This document shows positions 1 through 12,200 of a stretch of DNA of 64,000 bases, one piece after another. Below the pieces are notes generated by a model. The model did no database searches and was not told where the DNA came from. It saw only the letters and a program-made list of their open reading frames with translations. Both the position numbers and the translations under genes were made by a program. This stretch comes from Enoplolaimus lenunculus. Lineage: Eukaryota > Nematoda > Enoplea > Enoplida > Thoracostomopsidae. How positions within the stretch are numbered: the first letter of the stretch is position 1; the number at the start of each line of letters is the position of its first letter. The DNA is taken from positions 1-64,000 of the forward strand of contig JASANG010001160.1 of NCBI GenBank assembly GCA_030248215.1, given 5' to 3'.

Positions 1-908
1 TTATTTTAGCAACTACTTGAAGAAGCTACTACTAGCTCACACCGACTTTGCACCATTTGTGCCGTTCAAAGCCATCTTACTACAAAAAGAATAGTTAAAT
101 CCTCAGGCCTTTCTTTAAGGATAACGACATTATGTTTGCTTTCAGTCAATCACGACCACACCGTGTGAATCTATGATAAACCAAAATTCCAAAAACGCGT
201 TCAGTAATGAACTATGAGCGATTTAAACCCTTTTGAAACTGGCCTTGAGCCATGGCAAATCCAAAATTTCAGAAATACCAGATCAAGTATCTGGATTGGC
301 ATTTGGGCAATATCCTAGGAAGTTCAAAGTATTGCATTGTTGCTTGTTACCAGCAATTATTTTTGTTAAAATCAAAGGCTAGGATCGATCCGCCTTTCCG
401 TTAAAAGGTCTATGACCATATGTCTAAATTTTGCAGGATCGCCCGTCAAATCTTACAAAGAATACAACGACCCCTAAAGTTCAACTCAGAAGACCCGATC
501 GCTCTTGAATCCAGACATTGGAATTTTATTCAAGAGAGATAGCACAAAACTAGCAATTCCCACTAGCAGACACGGATAAAAAGTCAATTGTTGTTGGTAC
601 GAATCAACAACATATCAAAGTGTTCCATAGGAGCTTAGGCGTAAAGCGATATCGGAATTTCTTGTGATTCTCAAAACCCCATATCACGCCGGGGGACCTA
701 TCATCCTCTGGACAAGTAGCTTAATAGGCAGATCGACGGCCACGAACACCCGTGAGAGTATCATCTCGGATACGTCCGCAGGGATACCCGTTGATCGTAC
801 CCGTAACAATATTTGTTGGCTTTGTCAAATAAACCGGAAATAAGCGGCTTATTGCTAAAGCAAAAACTCATGTTTCAAAATTAAGTATCAGCTGGAACAG
901 TTACAAAA
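1..908. other. No recognisable feature
   Basis: Unique-looking AT-rich sequence with no convincing reading frame, splice pattern or terminal repeats. Intergenic or intronic flank. Confidence 0.4.
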
Positions 909-916
909 TCGTTGCC

Positions 917-1121
917 AGCCAATATAAAGAACAAGGACGGAACAGCGTTATAAGCATATTCCTAAGCCTAAGCCTAAGCCTAAACCTAAGCGTATTAGAA
1001 TTTAGAATGAGCATATTCCGAAGACTAAACCTAAGCCTAAAGCCAAATTAGTCTAAAGCTTAAGATTACTCTTTTCTAGTCCCACAGAAAAACGTTCCAC
1101 CCCTGATTTTTGACATGGGCC
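917..1121 (+). mobile_element. MITE family A, copy 1, with 8-bp target duplication
   Basis: Termini resemble GGCCAATGTATAGAACAG at one end and the complement of GGCCCATGTAAAGATCAG at the other. The core is CCTAAG-rich. TCGTTGCC flanks both ends (909-916 and 1122-1129), a perfect 8-bp duplication. GG ends with 8-bp duplications would suit a Merlin-like or hAT-like family; no transposase is present. Confidence 0.85.
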
Positions 1122-1355
1122 TCGTTGCCTTAGGGTTTAACAACGAAGTGTACGCTGAATATGATTTGACTATTGTAGCTACAGGGTAAATGCGGCAAAA
1201 ATGCCACAGGTCACAGTTTTAATCAAGCCAGTCGTTGTTAATTTTGTAAATTTTTATCTACTAATTATCGTGTAACTGTCAAAACAATTAAGAAGCAATT
1301 TCAGGATGGGCATGCGAAAACTTTATACTTACTTATAAGCGGAGCTAACACTTTC

Positions 1356-1534
1356 GGCCGATATAAAGATCAGGAGCAGAACGTTTTTCTACGGGACTGC
1401 AATTGACGAAGCTTAAGGTTTAGGATATTTTTGCTTAGGCTTGGGCTTAGGCTTACGTGGTAGAAGCCGCTTCTTACACTTAGGCTTAGGAATATGCTTA
1501 TACTACTGTAACGGCTCTGTTCTATGCATAGGCC
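1356..1534 (-). mobile_element. MITE family A, copy 2
   Basis: Same family in the opposite orientation, with the GGCCGATATAAAGATCAG end on the left and a TTAGGC-rich core. Flanks ACACTTTC and AAACTTTC agree at 7 of 8 bases. Confidence 0.85.
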
Positions 1535-2157
1535 AAACTTTCTAAGGATGACCGAAATTTACCAAGTTTGGATGGGTTCTCGCATTTCAGTCTCCATAAT
1601 TTCACACCTCTGTTAATGTATCTGTAGCTAAGAACAGCCCGCATTGATGTTATTCTAATTTGAATTAAGCGTGCGCTAACCTCAACTTACTTAATAAACT
1701 TTTAATTTGGAGCAAATGTGTCTTTTGCTCTCAAACTTGAAACTGAAACGATTATCTTGAACTAAGTTAATTTTGCAAATTATAATCAACACTTTTTGTT
1801 TTTCAAAATTAACGCTAAAATTGAAAAATATTTTGATTTTAGCGAACCTCAGTTTTTCTAGCGTAGTATAAGTTCACGGAACTCAGATGCGCCATCACGC
1901 AATCTGTATGATAACATTTCGTTATTAAACGGGTGTTTTCTCAGCACCTGGTGCAATTTAAATACAAACATACCGTATTGGGATAATAACTGTTAAATTT
2001 CAAGTTAAATTTTAAAAATCCATATTTCATCCGTCGGATTTCTGTTTCTTTCCGTTTTAGTTTGTTAAAGTTTAATTTTCATTTAAACCGGGCATTCACA
2101 CTACAGTCTATCACGCAAACTCTTCACTCTAATTAATTATGTGATTTCAAAAGATGC

Positions 2158-2775
2158 GGCCCATGTATAGAACAGGGCCGGAAAAGTACTGTAGTGACCC
2201 GAATAAGAAGGGGGGGGGGCTGATATTTATTTGGCCTCTTCAGAGGGTACCCCCCTTGTTATTCGGTTACGGACTGTTATTTATTTTTAACCCACGATCC
2301 GCCGCCCTTCGTTACTGATATATATCCGGTACTGCAATTATCCGTTAAATTAATTGTTTATTTGTTATGTGTCAATAGCTTGAGCGATAATACTAGGTTA
2401 TACTTAGGAATGTACTTTCAAAATTTAAGTACGCTTTAAAGTTGCGAACTCAAATTATCAGGTCCTGGAGTCATTTATGTGCTACAATTAGGGTTAATTG
2501 ACAATTATGGACTCTAATTAGGGTTTAGGGACTCTATCGCTTACTGATTCTTACTAGGAATGCGGACTCCTATTGATTCGGACTCAAAAATGGGGACCCC
2601 TCTTATTACCCCCTCTTATTCGGGTCAATACAGTAGTATAAGCTTATTCCTAAGCCTAAGCCTAAGCATAACCATATGGATGAGCTTATTCCTAAGCCTA
2701 AGTCTAAGCAAAAAATTAGTCTAAAGCTTAAACTGACTCTATTATAGCCCCTCCGGAAAACGATCCGGCCCTTGA
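2158..2775 (+). mobile_element. MITE family A, copy 3, interrupted by a mariner-type MITE
   Basis: The left end GGCCCATGTATAGAACAG stands at 2158. The element resumes at 2636 with GTATAAGCTTATTCC and fades out by about 2775. The 445-bp insert at 2189-2633 lies exactly between duplicated TA bases. Confidence 0.85.
2189..2633 (+). mobile_element. Mariner-type MITE (family M), copy 1
   Basis: Inverted termini begin CTGTAGTGACCCGAATAAG and end with the near-exact complement, ...CTTATTCGGGTCAATACAG. It is flanked by TA at 2187-2188 and 2634-2635, the Tc1/mariner target duplication. No coding capacity. It is nested in family A copy 3, so it is younger than that copy. Confidence 0.9.
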
Positions 2776-3776
2776 ACAAATTGTAAAATGGTAATGAAAA
2801 TATTTCTGCATGATTTATTAACATTCAACATAAACTTGTGAAACTCAGACAGTGGCGGATCCAGAAGTTTCTGACAAAGGGTCGGGCGCGATATGTAATG
2901 GTGGATGTTGTTGGCAAGTCCTGAGCGATCGAGAAGCCAAACGCAATTTTTGTAAACCTTGGGTTAACCAGGCACCAGGAGCTTGACGATATTTCGCTTC
3001 GAAAGTATACAACCTCATGCGAGTTGAGCGAGCTTAGCAAACGGTGACAATTTTAAATGTCTGTGGAAACATATTTCTCTTCGTTTTTCACGAAATTGAG
3101 GTTGGGAATGCGACAAGCCCGTAGTCATCTCCTCTTCCTAGGCGAGCTAAAATTCCAAGGGGCTGAGCTTCCCTGGTCCCTCTTTGGTTACTGGACCGGA
3201 CGCTGGTTTTCGTTCCTAATCCGGCGTGGTCATGGGCTGACTGGCTCCTAGGATACTCTAGCGAAGTTAGCTACATAGTCGCGAAACCAAGAGCTCTTGG
3301 AGCCAAAATACCCCGATAGCAAACAAACCATCGGTATTCCGGCTACCACAGCCCGCCATAAACAGTTGTTGTTTTAAGTTAAAAATTTTACTAAAATTAT
3401 GTAATGAATAATTTATAAAGAAACGTTTACTGTCTCGTAAACCTTTTTTTATCTTCCGTTTTAACAGAAGTGATCTTAGCTTATCTTATGAATTGCCTGT
3501 GCTTTAAAACTGTGGCCAATATCATACAGTTGCAAGTTATTTCGGCGTCAGAAGCTCTCGCTAGTTAGCCAAATACCAGTTTTGGTCAGTGTATATCAGA
3601 GGTGGACTATTTTTTTCATGAGATGGCAACAGAGTAAACTTAAGTTTTAGATAATTTTTTTCTTTGTCATAGGCATATGTTACTGTTACGGCCATGCTCT
3701 ATATATACATTGGCCCGAGTTTTAGTTTCTAGGCGGAGTCATAAGTTTTTATTGAAACCACGGTTGTGCCTATGTC

Positions 3777-4093
3777 GTAGCCCAAGCCATAATTCAGCCC
3801 AACTCCGAATTGGGTAAGTCCAGGGTGGAATTACGAATTGGGCTAGCCCTGTTCAAATACAATTAACGGATACAAATACTTTTTGATTGGCTAAGTAATC
3901 TGCACCTGTTGACTTTACCAAACAGTTTAATTTATTAAGCAAAGTGGGATTTAAGCAGGAGTACGACTATCAAGCATCCAATCAAAGAACACACAGCTTT
4001 ATCAAACATTATTCCGCGTTGGGCTAGCCCAAGTCGTAATTCCGCTTTGGACTAGCCCCTTTCGGAAGTGGGCTGAATTACGACTTGGGTTAC
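3777..4093. mobile_element. MITE family H
   Basis: About 317 bp with inverted ends GTAGCCCAAG...AATTCAGCCCAAC and GTGGGCTGAATTACGACTTG. An inner GAATTGGGCTAGCCC motif is repeated near both ends. No relatives seen in the window. Confidence 0.65.
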
Positions 4094-4562
4094 TGCATCT
4101 ACACCACTTCTACTAAGAGTTAATCACTATAGATAGCAAAGCGTATTTTAATAGTAAATAAGTTTTTTAACTCACAGTGTTCAAACTTAAGATTGAAATC
4201 ATGAATATGTAAAAATTTAAATTTGAAATAACAATTTTTAATAAAATCAGTATTCTTACAAACTAAGTTTCAGCCCACGGTTTGATTTTAAATGCAAATA
4301 AATAAGCCCTCGGTGCCAGAATTGGGGCGGATAGTAAGCTATAAAAGCAAAATACGCTAGGTGTTAATGCAAATGTTGTCGTTCATTTGCTTGCTATATT
4401 TTAACATTGTAAACATTCTATTTTACGTTTAAAATTTTAGTGATATGGTGGCTTTTAAAACTTTAGAAGTATTAATACATCTCACTATCTGGAGCAGGGT
4501 TGTTTTTTCCAGAAAAAATTATGCCCGAAACAAAAATGAATTTTTTCCATCAGCCTGCATTG

Positions 4563-4620
4563 TAGCGTATCTCAGTGGTTAGAGCCGCGCGCTTCGTGAG
4601 TTATGCGCCGTTCACAATAA
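4563..4620 (+). repeat. Decayed tRNA-like A-box sequence
   Basis: TATCTCAGTGGTTAGAGC matches a tRNA D-arm, followed by a GCGC...GCGC stem, but there is no recognisable B-box. Likely a tRNA-derived fragment just before the palindrome at 4651. Confidence 0.25.
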
Positions 4621-4650
4621 GAAATTTTGCTTGTTCACAAAAAATGTCAT

Positions 4651-4705
4651 AGGGTGAGGTTAACGAGTGGCAAATTTAAAATTTGCCACTCGTTAACCCT
4701 ACCCT
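4651..4705. repeat. Near-perfect 27-bp-arm palindrome, related to element F
   Basis: Two 27-base arms match at 25 positions around a single centre base: AGGGT then GGTTAACGAGTGGCAAATTT and its complement. The arm shares AACGAGTGGC and AGGGT with element F, so it may be a minimal derivative of that family. Confidence 0.8.
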
Positions 4706-5549
4706 AACACTTTTTTCCGTTAACCAGACTCGTTGCATTTCAAGCAATTGATTTTTGCTGAGGGCTCTATATGGTACTGCTTAATTTAGAATTAATAAAC
4801 AATTTACCAGTTTAACACTGTTTAAACCTGCGACCAAAAACACAATTAAGTTGACTAAATCAAAAAACTGTGACCAAATTCTGCGTACACATCGACTCTC
4901 TTGTGATTAGCAAACGGGTGTCAGTTTTTGGCGACCGCAGTGCTTACGTAGGTTTATTTAATTAATAAACGGCGAGTGGGTCGTTGTTTGATCTTTTCAG
5001 TGGCGAATTCAGAAATTTCTGACTGTGAACAGCCGCGCAATGTGCACAAAAAGTGAACAAAGTTCGCGATCGAATATCCAAACACAATTTTAGTACTAAA
5101 TCTTAAATACAAAATTTCAGTATTCATCTCCGCCGGAGAAGAGATGGAATGGTGTTTTCTATTCGACTCTCAAGCAAATATTTCATTTATTTATGGATGT
5201 AAACGGTTGCTACTCAGGCTTATAATTAATTTTTGGTGAATATCTGGACATTGAATATTTATACACACAACTTTTAGTGTTTAATTCATATATGCGCGTT
5301 TCTGGCGACAGAACTTGCAGCTGCAACTTGCAACAGTTAGTTTTGCGTAAGAGATATCGAATAAAACGTCCATATGCAATTTGCAACTGCAAGTTCTGTC
5401 TTCAAAAACATACGCATATGAATAGGTGGGTGCGTTTTAAGGGGTTTTAATTACAAAAAGTGATCATCGATCAGAACGCAAGCGACTGAGGAAGCACGCA
5501 TAAAAGACTACATTTATGTTTTACCTATCATGTAAATGTAGCCGTTACA

Positions 5550-5719
5550 GGCCCGTAGCCAGCCAACCTTGCTCGGGGGGGGGCTAAAATTTTTTCAAGA
5601 GGGGCATTTAAAGGTTTTCATTGACTTACAAGCAAGGTTGATAATCTACCTTGGGGGGGGGGGGCAAAATATTTCCAGGGGGGCTGAGCCGACCCTGCAA
5701 CCCCCCTTGGCTACGGGCC
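5550..5719. mobile_element. MITE family C, copy 1
   Basis: GGCCCGTAGCCAGCC to GGCTACGGGCC, with G-runs and CATTGACTTACAAGCAAGGT inside. Relatives at 24692-24836, 54057-54209, 57985-58153, 58539-58695, 59792-59962, 61938-62093 and 62692-62830 are listed as one family by shared termini and the ACTTACAAGC motif. Confidence 0.75.
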
Positions 5720-5945
5720 GAGCCTTTCGTATACAATTGGCTAAAGAGTAGACAAATCAGACTCATTGTAGACGCATACTGACTATATGGCACCATATCA
5801 CCCGTGCTTGGTTTAATCTCAGACATAAAAACAGCACAGATATTTCGAAAACCCAATACATAGCTCGGTTTTTCAGGGCTGTCAATGGAAGTTGTCCCAA
5901 CTACATTAAAGGAATTCTACATTAGAAAAATCAGCCCATTAAAGA

Positions 5946-6130
5946 ATAAATCGGAACGTTTTTCTGCGGAACTGCAATAGAGTAAAGCTTAAGCTTTTGA
6001 CTATTAATTTTTCCATAGGCTTAAGGTTAGACTTAGGCTTACGTGTAGGTTTAGGTGTAAGCTCATTCTTACGTTTACGCTTATGCTAAGGCTCAGGAAT
6101 ATGCTTACACTAGTGTTCTTTACATTGACC
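5946..6130 (-). mobile_element. MITE family A, copy 4
   Basis: CGGAACGTTTTTCTGC at the left, TTAGGC-like core, GTTCTTTACATTGACC at the right. It sits just past the 3' end of the ASPG gene, about 140 bases from its stop. Confidence 0.75.
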
Positions 6131-6266
6131 GCAAAATCTTCCTTGCCACCTCTGGAATTGTTACTGACGCCTCTATTAACAATTCGGTAGTTGTGGGAAT
6201 TCTACCGTAAAAACAATTTCGCTTCCGCCTCTTAAAATCTTGCTCGCTCTACGAATGAATGCTTTG

Positions 6267-9200
6267 TTACAGGGTTGGCTGATGCGATTTGATCTGAGTT
6301 TCAGCTTGAATTAGCATTTGTTCAATGGTAGTGAATTTTTTTCGATGTGCGTCATGCCACGCTCGACGTCCTAACGCGTCTTTGAGCATTACATTGGCGC
6401 CGTTATCGAGCAAAAATTGAACTGCAGAAATTTTGCCTTTTTCTGACGCAATGTGTAGTGCAGTACGCCCGTCGTACGCTGGTGTATTCAAATCGGCGGA
6501 TGCGAGTTGCCATGCGCGAAGCTTTGATACATCGCCGTCTGACGCTGCCCTGAATATGTGTTTTTCTAATCAATTCGTTGCAATTATTTTATCTGACAAG
6601 TATGTGGTACTCGTATTTTGGGTATGGTTGACTAGACAGTACCCAATCACAATTCTTGGCTACATACTTGAACCTGGTATAAGAACGCTAGAAGACTCGA
6701 AAATGATAAGTATAAGATTTGCGGAGCACAAGTAAAAGCTTTACTTAAAAATGAGTCAATTTACTATGTGATCTTGAAGCATGGACTTGGAGCGAATGAT
6801 ATCACGTGCCAAGCGAGATATTTGAGAAGTCGAAAATTACTTGGCTGCCGGATTGGGTGGCCTAAGATTCAAAGACCATTCATTTTATGATCATTACAAC
6901 TAGAATTTTCGTAAACTTTAAATTATAGAGCAATTTTTTTAACAATTTAGCATCAATTATGAAGTAAAACTCATTATAATATCTTGTTATTGAACCATCC
7001 TTTTATGTTTAATTTGCGATAGCTTGCTTAAATTGCTAAATATATCTTCTAACGACGCGACATTTACATTTAACCCTTTCTCAGGTAAATATTTTAAATT
7101 CCATATGAGATGTAATTTCAAGATAAGATTCCGTCTCCAGTCTCTCGGCTGGGAGACGTTTACGATAACCAGTGAGCTATAGCAGCTTGACGCTCTACCC
7201 CGCGTAGGCTCTCACGTCTTGTGGAGATTTTGCACTGCGCATATGTATTAGAATTGTTAAACATTGCACACAGTGTTTGTCTGTATAAAGCGTTAAAAAT
7301 ACTGAAATTGAATTTTAATTTAAGATTTCAATTAGGCTTAAAACTCACATACACAGCTCCATACCGAGCATCTTCGGATTCATGTCAAGCACCGCGCCAG
7401 CGGCTCTTAGCACTCGAATAATTTCGCATTGAGTATGTCGAACTGCGGCTAGTAACGGCGTATCGTTCCAACGATCTCTAAAAAGAAAATTATTAAAGCG
7501 ATATACCTAAAAAACTGTTTCGCTCTAAAAATTACGGTTTCAATCATTGAAATTAAATTATTAATGTTTTCAACAAAAATTACTATTAACGTATTAATGT
7601 TTTCAACGAAAATTACAATTACAGTATTGTTTTCAACAAAAATTACAATTAAAGTATTACTGTTTTCAACGAAAATTGAATTTTTCATTTCAGTTGAGTC
7701 CAACATAACATCGACCATGTATGCTGCATGCAAGCATATTTTCGGACATAATATATTCAGCGTTTTGAGATGTTGTTTGAGACAGGGTTTGCAAGTTTAC
7801 CGCAATGTGTAATTGGTGTCAAATTTTTTTCAGAGGGCGGTGGTAAACGGTACAGTATATGTAAAGGAATATGATCATTGGTCCTCAATCCTTCGTTTAA
7901 ATAACAATTCTACTAGAACAATTTGCCAAAACAAATACATCATCTACCTGCAAAGTGCTTAATTTTAGCTGAACAGGTTGGTCTTGTGCACGCCATTTTG
8001 TTACGGTATGCACTAGAAAACCATCTTAACCCCATAAGCAACTCAGCGCAGTGTATATACGTTAAATAATATATATCGGACAGTGTTTAACAATTGCAAC
8101 ACGTATACATCGTACTAAATCACCACAAGATGTGAGAGCCCCCTCGGGCTCGAGCGTCAAGCTTCTATTGCTGAGTGGTGATGGTATACGCCTCCCACTC
8201 CAGTCACTGGAGTTCGAATCCTAGCATAAAAGTAGGTCTCAGGGGATATAGAAAATATTCATGTGAGAAAGGTTTAAGCGAAAAATTTTCAGTTTACTAT
8301 CTATAACCCCTTCTCACATTGAGTTACCCATAGGCAACTCAGCGCAGTGTATATACGTTAAATAATATATATCGGACAGTGTTTAACAATTGCAACACGT
8401 ATACATCGTACTAAATCACCACAAGACGTGAGAGCCCCCTCGGGCTCGAGCGTCAAGCTCCTATAGCTGAGTGGTGATTGTATACGCGTTCCCACTCCAG
8501 TCACTGGAGTTCGAATCCTAGCATAAAGTAGGCCTCAGGGGAAATAGAAAATATTCATGTGAGAAAGGGATAAAGTTCTGCGACACCAAAACCGCAAGCG
8601 TTTTTTGACACATTTGCAATAAAGTTTAATCTAAGAAATACAATTTGTTTTATATGTTTTTGGCCAATGTATAGAACAGACAGGGCCGTAACAGTAGTAT
8701 AAGTACATTCCTAAGCCTAAGTCTAAGCGTTAGCCTAAGCCTAAACCTAAAACTGAACTTATGCCTTAGCAAATAAACATCTAAGAGCTTAAGCATACTC
8801 TTTAACAGTCCGCAGAAATACGGTCTGCCCCTGATCTTTACATAGGCCAAGGCGACCAAACGAACACCATACTTTGCTTGAATATCAACTCCGCTTTTGA
8901 GTAGAAATTGAACAACGTTTATCGAACCCAGTGATGCGGCGACGTGCAGCGCTGTGCGGCTATCGTAATCGCAATCTTTTAGATTAGCGTGCTAAAATAA
9001 CCACTGTTATTAATGTGGATGGGATAATTCAGCGAAAATATTATATTCAGCAAGTTAGATCTTTTTATTCAAGTTAAAAACCGACATATTGTTTTAGAGG
9101 TCAATGACGGGACCAGAATTAGGGTTGCGTTATCCTTGACGTCCGGCGCCGCCCGTCGCCGTCCGTCACCTGTACGGCGCCGTCCGTCACCATACGTTAT

Positions 9201-12200
9201 CGGACGTGAGTTATTTGCGTACGATGATGGCGCCGTAGTGGTGACGGACGGCGCTGTACGGGTGACGGACGAGCCGGGCACGTCAACAGAAGTATAGCGC
9301 AACCTTAAACGATATAAAGCCACTGTGGCACCCTTTCTCTTTACGAAGATTCCTTCTGGGAAGATGAATTTGGTTTTGGGCATACGAATTTTACACGAAA
9401 CCAGTACTGTAGTGACACAAATGAGTAAGAAGTTTAATTTATCTTGCCTCTCCAGAAGATAGTCTTCGGTTATTCGATTACGGACTGTTATTTATTTTTA
9501 GTTCGCCTCATGTTAGTTGAACCCAGCAACCATTCTTATCTATATTCCTTCTTTTGGGCAAAACTGACTTGTTCCGAAACATTGTTATGGACTCAAAATG
9601 GGGATGTCCACTTATTACACCCTTATTCGGTCCACTATACTACGAACGAACATGCCGCGATGGCCAAACAGTGGCTGCTTACTAAATCGTTTTTCAACGA
9701 CTCAAGGACTTCTATATCACCCGCGGCGGCAGCATGACACAATAAAGGCGGAAATAATGCCGATCTTATCACGTCACTTTCCTGAAATAGCAAAAATTAA
9801 ACAAACAACGGCTGGGTTTCTGAAACGCTACTTAAGTATTACTAGCGATTTGATCGTTTCTAGAAGTGTACTTAAAGTTAAGCAAATACTAAAATCACAC
9901 TGACCAAATCTGACAATATGGTACGAACTAAACCAGTTCCAACATATTTACCTGGCGAAACCAACATGCCTGTGCGTTCATATGAAATGACTCAACACAA
10001 GTCAAAGCATTAACCTGACAGAAATCAACATGGAGTATTGAACGACCTCACCACTGTTTGGTTGATCAGACAGCACCTATGACCAGTTGGTGATAGGCCT
10101 TGTATCTTTCGAACCCGCAAATGGGCACCGTCGAAATTAATTACATTAAGCAAATTCGTTTTGCCGTACCACTGTGTTAATTTTTACATGCATAACAGCA
10201 TGTTGTCGTCAATTTAATAACCAATCGCTAACTGGTGATAAGTGCTATACGCATTTGAAAATGTTGGCCGTAGATAATGAATTTCATTGTTTTACTCTGT
10301 AACTCTAAATGCGGATTTGTTTAATAACCTTGACTGAAGTTGATTTAATAAATTTTGAAAATGTTTTGATAAAATCCAAATCGCCCAATCGCGGATTGTT
10401 CGTTAAACTGGCAGCAAACGATTTCAAAGCGACCGTTGATAGTTCACCTCGAATGCTACGCATCATCATCTGAAGCAAAAACCCGAATCACGACAATTCG
10501 TCACTGGACAACTTGTAATCCGAAATCTCGTCGGCTCCACAATCTGTCACCTACCGTTATTCTTTGGTTTAGGTTTAGGTTTAGGACTATGTATAGGATT
10601 TAACAAAATTGGCAAAGCGTTAATGATTGTTCCACTGACCACTGGCCTTATATTAAATGTAAATTTGGATAAAGGAAATGCGACGTAGCGCAGGCCTCTG
10701 CCTGAACCTGGGGCGCAGAGGCTGATCCTAAAACGAGAGGGGCCAAACACGCTTGGGCGTGGTATATAATACCGGAAAAAACCTCGCGAGCGAAGCGAGC
10801 TAGAACACAATTGCCATTTTATTCGTTCGTATAAGGCAAGGGGGACATTGCTATTTTTTGTAAAATTTTCCAATCTATGTTATGCAAAATTTTGACTTCA
10901 AGAATCGAAGGGTCGTTTCCCTGTCCCAGCCCGTCGCGTTGCTACGCCTCTGACATGGATATGGCTGTATTTACGGTGCGGTCTAAAATACTGACCATAG
11001 CTAAGGTTATACTACAGTATTATTGACATTTACCTGGGGGGCTAAGCCTATAGCTAATTTAACTCAATATCAACCACACAGCTGACCGACTAAAGCGAAT
11101 TGTGGAGACCTTGAATCGTAATGCGACGTTCAAATTATAAAATTTGACCGTACACAAAATGTGTCCTAGCCCAGGGTTAATGAGTGGTCGTTGACCCTAC
11201 CTCAACGAGTGGTCTGTGCCACTCGTTGAAGTAGGGCCAACACTTTTGACAACCACTGCCACGCGTTGGTGTAGCCAGGCTTTTTCATAAATGAAAGAAC
11301 TTGTACACCACAAACCATCTTCCCTGAATAAGTCCCGGAACCGTCAGTTGTGTGTGACCGATATTGCCTCCTGCGCCCTGTCTCAAATTTTATGCACCGT
11401 ATTCACCCGTGCTGCCCCCGAAACTTATTCGTTCCCCCAAAAACTAAAATGACCCACGGAACTGTGAAAAATAACCCTCAAATTTTAATCTATCATATCC
11501 GCCAATTCAAATGCAAAATTTGCGTTAAATTTTGCCACAAATCTTCATGTTGCGCTGACCCATGGTTAACGCAAGCCCACACACATAACAATTATGTGTG
11601 CTGTAAATAGAAGTATATAATTTTGCGTTGACCCTACTTCAACGTGTGTCACAAATTGCTCTGTGACACACGTCGAGGTAGGATCTACAGAAATTTTGCG
11701 TTGAGGTAGGGTCAACGCGTGGCAGGGGTTGTAAAAAAGTGCTGATCCTACCTCAACGAGTGGCACAGACCGCTCGTTGAGGTAGGGTCAACGGTAAATT
11801 TTCGTTGCAGTAGATTCAACAACCGCTCGTTAACTTTGAACTAAGACACATTTTGTGGCCAGGCCAAATTTTATAATGTGCACGCCCCATAAAAGCTTTG
11901 TTATTTCTTCGAAAATTTGGCCCATGTAAAGATCAGAGGCGGAACGTTTTTCTGTCGGACTGCAATAGCGTAAGCTTAAGCTTTAGACTATTTTTTGCTT
12001 GGCTAAGGCATATGTTTAGGCTTAGGAATATAGTTATAATGCTGTTCCGCCCCTGTTCTTTACATTGGCCGAACATTTTAAAACTTTACTGTGAATACTG
12101 CGTATCAACTCTGTAGTGGGCTGAAGAGTGGCTTAGAAGATTATTAACACGCAACGCAGTACTGAAAGCAAACTACTACATTTAAAAACCAAACCAAAAG

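Noticed and set aside
2606-2824. Reading frames rich in Leu/Arg/Phe (also at 8650-8859, 11898-12116 and 33562-33852)
   Set aside because: All lie on family A MITEs; the Leu/Gly/Arg patterns come from the TTAGGC-like core.
9069-9383. 104-codon minus-strand frame
   Set aside because: Covers the GGGTTGCG-ended palindromic repeat, lacks splice context and shows no domain.
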